From Polydactylus sextarius (taxonomy: Eukaryota > Chordata > Actinopteri > Polynemidae), in NCBI GenBank assembly GCA_016801845.1, contig CM028912.1, positions 4,131,001 through 4,195,000 of the forward strand: a stretch of DNA of 64,000 nt, in the 5' to 3' direction. Under the pieces are notes generated by a model. That model searched no databases. It was given only the letters and a program-made list of their open reading frames with translations, and was not told where the DNA came from. Both the position numbers and the translations under genes were made by a program. Below, piece after piece: positions 58,540-64,000 of the stretch (the stretch's first letter is position 1; every line of letters begins with the position of its first letter).

Positions 58540-60600
58540 ATCGGTTCGAATCTCAACTTTAAGATGTTGCAGATCAGTGCAGATGACGCATATATATGAG
58601 TTTGACTGATTTTTCTTAATTTGATTGGAAGTTTAAAAAACAGATATTAGCATATTGTTATTTTAAGTTCTCAAATTAATACACATCCACACCTGTGTTT
58701 TCTTTTTAGTAAAATTCACTACACTATCATGTGTGTGAAGCTATTGTCAGGCAGCAGGTTAAAAATGGAGGATTTGTCTGTGAGTAAACATCAACCACAG
58801 TGGGATCATGTGCCTGGAAAATAAAAGACACATTCAAGATAAACTGCAGCTGTTCATGAAGTTGGTGAGATTAGTTTTAAGAAAGAAAATAAAGTGTTTA
58901 ATTGATTTTACTGCCTTGATATAAATAAAAGATGATGAGGAAATAAGATAAACAGACACACACGTATAAGAGTCACGCACCAAATTTGAGATCAACTCTG
59001 TTTTAATTCCACAATATGAATCAAAATCTACAATATTCTTTTTTTTATCAGTGTGAAAGCAGATTAACACTTTTAACAAGCAAACAAACACTCATCAACG
59101 CTTCTTTCATCATCACTCACACGGTCACATTCACTCACGAGTCAGACTAATAAATTAGACATGTTAATCTAGCATGTTGGACACAGTAGTCTAAAGAAAC
59201 AACACAACTGGCTGACGACTGAATGAAAACACCACGAAACATCACAGCAGGGTGGGAGAGAAAGCAGAAAACAAAAAGCTTCAACAAGCTTCAGTCTCAT
59301 TATTATTATTATTATTATTTTGAGTCATTTAATAAAATGATGCTACACTTTGTACACTCAGACTTTACTGTCATGGCCACTTAAGAGGAGATGATACACA
59401 CTGAACCTCAGATCCCTGATGGTGAGATTTTTGTTTTTGTTTTGTTTGAGCTTCATTGTCACTTGAACCTTCACAGATTTACATGTTTTAAAGAGTGAGA
59501 GTGAAGTCGGCCATAATACAAAAACAGCAACTTCCACGAGCTCCTCAGATGATTAATAATTATCATTTATTTTGTCCAAAACCTTTTAATATAGAATTTA
59601 TTTTAAAATAAGAAAAAAGGCTGCACATGCCTCAGTCCAGTTGTCCTGATTAAATCATGTATGTGATTGTATTTTCACTACAATCACAAAATATACTCAA
59701 GTATTTTTTATCATCAGTTTTATTTTTTTTATCTCTAAATTACTTGTTCCCTTTAACCTTTAGTCTAAATAACTGACCCACTCAAAGATGCGGTTGGTTA
59801 TTATTTAATTTATCTATTAATTGACTCATCTGTCAAATTATTTGTTCGATGTAGAACAGTGTTTCTCAAAAATGAGGTTCAGGGACATCTGGGGGTCACT
59901 GAGATCGTATCAACTTTAAAACACATTATAACTGATAGTAGATTTTTACTGTGTCAATTATGTTTTAAATTAGACCTTTAAGGTAATTTTGATTTATGTA
60001 AATATACAATCTTATTTAACTGAGGCTCTGTGGTCTCATGTTCATCTCCACGTTTACGTCCCTGGTGGCTGCAGTTCCTCTGCAAACCAGCAGGTGGTGC
60101 TAAAGTCCCAAGTTCATTTTTCAACCTGCAGCTTTAACCTGATCACTGCCCGTTATTGATGACGACGCCAACAAAACCAGTTCACCCTCAGAAACCACAC
60201 TGCTGTGACCAGTTTAGAGTCGTCCACTAAAACAACTGAATTAGTGTTTTAATTGATTCTCATGTGGCTTCTGGTTTTCAAGAAAAGAAAAAGAAAAAAA
60301 AAAAACAAGCTCAGATTCAGTTTGTGTGTTTTGTATCAGAAATGTACAACTTTATACAATTCAAACGAGGCGAGATTTGTTCCTCATCACTTGTGGCAGT
60401 GGTATCGGTTGTTATAAACTAAACATAACATATCACACTATACAACTATTTTTTACAGTAAATTTATACAATATTTACATGAATAAATATGTTTTCCTCT
60501 TTCTGTACTCAAGATAAAAGACAGATCGGTCACTCTGATGTTGATGTTCCTCAATAAAAGTCAAGTTTGGTCAAATGTTTCGTCTCCATCTGTTCAGTAT
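58540..60600. other. intergenic DNA / possible distal fzd5 3' UTR
   Basis: AT-rich, with no gene seen. On the minus strand there are possible poly(A) signals for fzd5 at 60,605-60,610 and 59,576-59,581 (TTTATT on +). If the distal one is used, most of this stretch is fzd5 3' UTR. An (ATT)n run lies at about 59,300-59,319. Confidence 0.4.
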
Positions 60601-60604
60601 CGGA

Positions 60605-60610
60605 TTTATT
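60605..60610 (-). terminator. fzd5: possible fzd5 poly(A) signal
   Basis: AATAAA on the minus strand, 134 bases past the fzd5 stop. Other copies lie farther on, so usage is uncertain. Confidence 0.35.
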
Positions 60611-60743
60611 CCCTTTTTTGTTTTAACTGGAGATGATATTCAAAGCGCATCCAGCACAGTCCTGCAGATGTGTTTGTTTCCAGAGAGGTGACTAAACAGA
60701 GTCTTTTGAAAATGTTTCACCATGAGTTAGTTAGTTAGTTAGT

Positions 60744-62528
60744 TCATATATGTGATGGAGCAGCTTTATGGTAGATCCCTGATGTCAGTCCGGTCCCAGT
60801 ATGTCCAGTTAAAGCAGTACTAGCTTCACTGTACATGGAAGGTGGAGCGGTGGCTTTCTGCGACCAGCAGGGGCAGCAACGGGCCACAAACCTCCTCCAG
60901 GACTCCAGGGTCTTCCCTGACCAAATCCAGACTCCTGAGGTGATGCCCACCACTAAACACATGAAGTATTTGAGCATGAAGACGGCGTAGTCCGGCCCCA
61001 GGCCCGAGCGCTGGCGCTCTGACGGGCAGGAGCAGGCCAGGGCTCGCTCCCAACCGGGTCGGTAGTGCTGCTCGTAGACCAGACACGCCACCACGATGGT
61101 GGCGGGGACAGTGTACAGCACCGTGAAGAGCCCGATGCGGATCATCAGCCGCTCCAGTTTGTCCGTCTTGGTGCCACCTTGTTTGATGATGCTCCGGATG
61201 CGGAACAGAGAAACGAACCCAGCGAGTAAGAAAAGTGAACCAGTGAAGAGATAAACCACAAGTGGAGCCAGAACGAATCCCCTCAGGTTCTCCAAACTCT
61301 GGTTCCCAACGTAGCAGATCCCAGCCACAGGATCCCCGTCCACAGAGCTCAGAGCCAGGACCACGATGGACTTGACGCTGGGGATGAGCCAAGCGGCGAG
61401 GTGGAAGTATTGGGAGTATCCTGCGATGGCTTCGCTGCCCCACTTCATCCCTGCAGCCAGAAACCAGGTGAAGGACAACACCACCCACCAGATGGAGCTG
61501 GCCATGCCGAAGAAATACACCAACAAGAAGACGAGGGTGCAGAGAGCCGGGCCTGTGGTGTCATAGAGGATGTGGAGCTGGTCAACGCCAACATTGCTGC
61601 TGGTGCTGGTGGTGCTGGAGGTGGTGGTGGCTCCACACGCCACCCGCTCATGACCCGCCACCAAACGAATGATGTAACCCAAAGAGACGAAGAGGTAGCA
61701 GGCGGCGAGGAAGATGATGGGCCTCTCTGGGTACTTGAATCGCTCCATGTCGATGAGGAAGGTGGCGACGGTGGTCAAGGTGGAGATGAAGCAAAGCACC
61801 GACCAGAGTCCAACCCAGAAGCTGGTGAAGGCGTGTTCCTCAGCGGAGAAGTACGGTTGGTGGCAGGGTTGGGCACAGTTGGGTAGGGGTCCGGTTTGGA
61901 TCCGACCGTACAGAGTGTGGGATTCCTTCTTGATGGGAACTAAAGGGTCTCGACAGCGACACTCCCTGTCACACTGCTGGGGGTTCGGGGGTTTGGCCCG
62001 GCCTTTAGGGGTCGGTTTAGGGAACGGAGGTGCTAGGGTGGTGGTCTCGCTGCTGTTCTGGTCCATACACAGGGTCTCGCTGCCGAGCTGAGGAAGCTGC
62101 TCGCAGCTCATCCTCTCTGGCCACTCGAAGCCGTACTGACTCATCAGTGGGGAACAACCACGTTTGGCTCGTTCACACACGGATCGACATGGTGGCAGCG
62201 GTTTGCGGTAGTCCGGTAGACAGATGGGGGTGTACATGCTGCACAGGAAGAAGAGCAGGTCTGGAGAACAGCGGATGCGGACCAGGGGCCAGAACTGGTG
62301 CACTTCCAGACCCACCTCCTCCTGGGTGTCGTGGTTGAACTGGTTGGGCATGTAGGTCAGGTTGTAGCCAATACCCCTGCACATGGGAACAGTTATGGGC
62401 TCACAAACCAGATCCTTGGAGGCCCCTAACGTCAGACCAGGACACCGGAACAACAGCAGCAGCAGCAGCAGCACGAGGGGCCCCGGGTACACCGGGCTGC
62501 GAGGCACGTGCCTCACCATAGATGCCAT
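60744..62528 (-). CDS. fzd5: fzd5, frizzled-5 Wnt receptor
   Basis: A single-exon seven-pass receptor of 594 residues (human is 585). It has a Leu-rich signal peptide at about 14-36. The cysteine-rich Wnt-binding domain at about 41-156 has all ten cysteines (42, 50, 87, 96, 103, 114, 118, 125, 142, 154) and N-glycosylation sites at N56 (NLT) and N158 (NSS). A Pro-rich linker precedes seven membrane segments at about 237-259, 269-290, 326-350, 374-396, 418-442, 464-484 and 513-537. The Dishevelled-binding KTLESW is at 539-544 and a C-terminal PDZ ligand is SHI. FZD5 rather than FZD8 is supported by the tail (EASTALTGHTGTG, then YHK and PSHI), by length and by CCNYL1 synteny. The first extracellular loop has an extra Ser/Thr-rich stretch (about 300-316). 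The ATG at 62,528 is chosen because a signal peptide follows it. Confidence 0.97.
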   Translation of the reverse strand: MASMVRHVPRSPVYPGPLVLLLLLLLFRCPGLTLGASKDLVCEPITVPMCRGIGYNLTYMPNQFNHDTQEEVGLEVHQFWPLVRIRCSPDLLFFLCSMYTPICLPDYRKPLPPCRSVCERAKRGCSPLMSQYGFEWPERMSCEQLPQLGSETLCMDQNSSETTTLAPPFPKPTPKGRAKPPNPQQCDRECRCRDPLVPIKKESHTLYGRIQTGPLPNCAQPCHQPYFSAEEHAFTSFWVGLWSVLCFISTLTTVATFLIDMERFKYPERPIIFLAACYLFVSLGYIIRLVAGHERVACGATTTSSTTSTSSNVGVDQLHILYDTTGPALCTLVFLLVYFFGMASSIWWVVLSFTWFLAAGMKWGSEAIAGYSQYFHLAAWLIPSVKSIVVLALSSVDGDPVAGICYVGNQSLENLRGFVLAPLVVYLFTGSLFLLAGFVSLFRIRSIIKQGGTKTDKLERLMIRIGLFTVLYTVPATIVVACLVYEQHYRPGWERALACSCPSERQRSGLGPDYAVFMLKYFMCLVVGITSGVWIWSGKTLESWRRFVARCCPCWSQKATAPPSMYSEASTALTGHTGTGLTSGIYHKAAPSHI

Positions 62529-63270
62529 ATAGATAATAAATATTAATTAAAAAAAACAAAAAACAACAATTAATTAAAAGTCATTAAGACAATAAAATCA
62601 GTGAAAGTAAAAAAAAAAACGGTTGAATTTGAAGTTGAACTCCTCGTTTGTCCAATAAGGTCCACACAGCTCAGCGCTGTCATTCATTCACCACAGCTCC
62701 AACAATCATTGTGGAGAAAGTTCATCTCCGCCGGTTCATGTCCCAATAAATTTAACAACCTCGTAACAGTTTTACCAGCTCCGCTTCGCCCGGGCTGCGC
62801 GTCAACGCCAGAAAAAGTCGCATCATGTTGAGATTTATGCGTAAAATAAACCAAAATCAGTCCCGAGAATAGAAATATTAATTCAATATAACAAAATAAA
62901 CAAATAAAGTCTGTGTCCGGAGTTTCGATCCGTGTAAAATCCACTTGACGTCGGTTTATTCCTCCAGCAAAAAAGAAAAGAAAACAGCTTTAATTCACAT
63001 GTTTGTTATTTTTCTTCTTTTTTCAAAGTTTAAAGTTGAACAAGTGTCGCTTCATCAGGATGAAACGTGATAATGATCTCGAGGTGGATTAAATAAAGAA
63101 TAAAAAACAAAATAAAAACATAAAAACTTGTCCGGTGTTTGTGAAGCGGAGCAGAGACGCGGCTGCCGCTCGCGGAGCCCCGGGACCGAATAAAGTCCTC
63201 GTGAAGCTGCGGAGCCTCCTCATCACGCTGAGGGGCTGATGCGTTCAGGGACCGTCGGAAATAATACAAT
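62529..63270 (-). promoter_or_regulatory. fzd5: fzd5 5' UTR and promoter region
   Basis: CpG-richer DNA at about 62,760-62,820 and 63,150-63,250 upstream of the single coding exon, separated by AT-rich sequence. No TATA box or start site can be fixed by eye. The open frames in this interval have no recognisable product. Confidence 0.35.
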
Positions 63271-64000
63271 CAAAACTATAAATGAGAATAAATTACTGAT
63301 TGTTTTTAAAATATCAGGCTCCAAACTTAAAAAACCTACAATTTTGCCAGTTAATCATAAATACAGTCGCTTATGTTAAATTATAAATATCAATTATTAT
63401 TATTTTCATCTTGAGTTTCTGCACCTCAATATATTTGTAAAAGGTGGTTAACATACATCTGATCAGGTCTGTAGTATATTTATATTAAAATAAAATAATA
63501 CTATGAGAGGATTTAAACCAGTAAATGAATAAAATTAGAAATAAATAATAAAGATTTATTGTAGTTTCAATGTAGTAGCAGGAAATACGCTGCTCTTGAA
63601 CGCTCCACTGTTCTGATTGATTTACTTCACGTGTCATTGTAATGAAGTAACTCAAGTATATTTACTCCACATCTGAGATACTTGTACTTCATTATTTCCA
63701 CTTTATCTTCCTGCATCATTTTATCTTCATGTATGTTTCTTTCTCAATCAATTCAGTCAATTACTGAACCTTTTTTTTGTACAAATCCACCTGTTGTCAC
63801 TGGTTTTCAAAACATTTTTGCAGTTTACAGTTAAATTTGGGTCCAACTCAAACATATATAGGATAAAATATGTGCATCATGGGTAACAAACTAACAATAA
63901 TCTGCCACTATAATATTAATCAATAAAGTAGAACCATTTAAATTTTGCTGTTAAATAACATTTGTACCTTGAGAGGTTTTGTTGTTGTTGTTGATTAAAA
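63271..64000. other. AT-rich upstream flank of fzd5
   Basis: I see no gene or clear repeat here. Confidence 0.5.

Noticed and set aside
60826..62382. Other frames inside the fzd5 locus on both strands (up to 220 residues)
   Set aside because: Shadows of the GC-rich fzd5 coding exon in other frames.
60744..62528. FZD8 instead of FZD5
   Set aside because: The tail, the length and the position beside ccnyl1 fit FZD5; FZD8 has a longer Gly-rich tail and other neighbours.

Overview
The window is vertebrate nuclear DNA, almost certainly from a teleost fish and probably a percomorph. The genes are split by short GT-AG introns and the DNA is AT-rich. It carries dense (CA)n microsatellites and fish-type interspersed repeats, and the gene order matches the tetrapod CREB1-CCNYL1-FZD5 block. 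The species cannot be named from the sequence.

Layout. Positions 1 to about 27,120 hold no gene I can support: microsatellites, a 430-base purine tract, several MITE-like inverted-repeat elements, a SINE-like repeat and a decayed Tc1-type transposase. At about 27,170 there is a promoter-like cluster (CCAAT, a perfect CRE, TTTAAAA) in front of an uncharacterised spliced transcript that seems to run to a poly(A) signal near 34,111. This transcript has short exons, at most a small open frame at its 5' end, a cluster of ten hairpins (stem TGGC, 6-base loop, GYCA) around its short introns, and a 1.3 kb fold-back in a large intron. A CpG-rich promoter at about 35,460-35,720 and seven coding exons (38,555-40,714) form creb1 (+), with a 3' UTR to about 44,480. 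ccnyl1 (+) has ten intact coding exons at 46,285-55,340. The single-exon fzd5 (-) lies at 60,744-62,528, tail to tail with ccnyl1.

Most notable points: (1) creb1 coding exon 6 carries an apparent 1-base deletion near 39,860 that would remove the bZIP domain, either an assembly error or a broken allele; (2) the hairpin array at 28.3-29.9 kb shows paired substitutions in its stems and is not a class I recognise; (3) the upstream transcript has a consensus CRE although it sits beside the CRE-binding factor gene; (4) METTL21A, which lies between CREB1 and CCNYL1 in mammals, is not visible here; (5) the first extracellular loop of Fzd5 has a Ser/Thr-rich insertion.

The three recognised genes do not form one pathway. 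CREB1 is a cAMP/Ca-responsive transcription factor. CCNYL1 is a membrane-anchored cyclin that activates CDK14/CDK16-type kinases, which prime the Wnt co-receptor LRP6. FZD5 is a Wnt receptor. CCNYL1 and FZD5 therefore both touch Wnt signalling.
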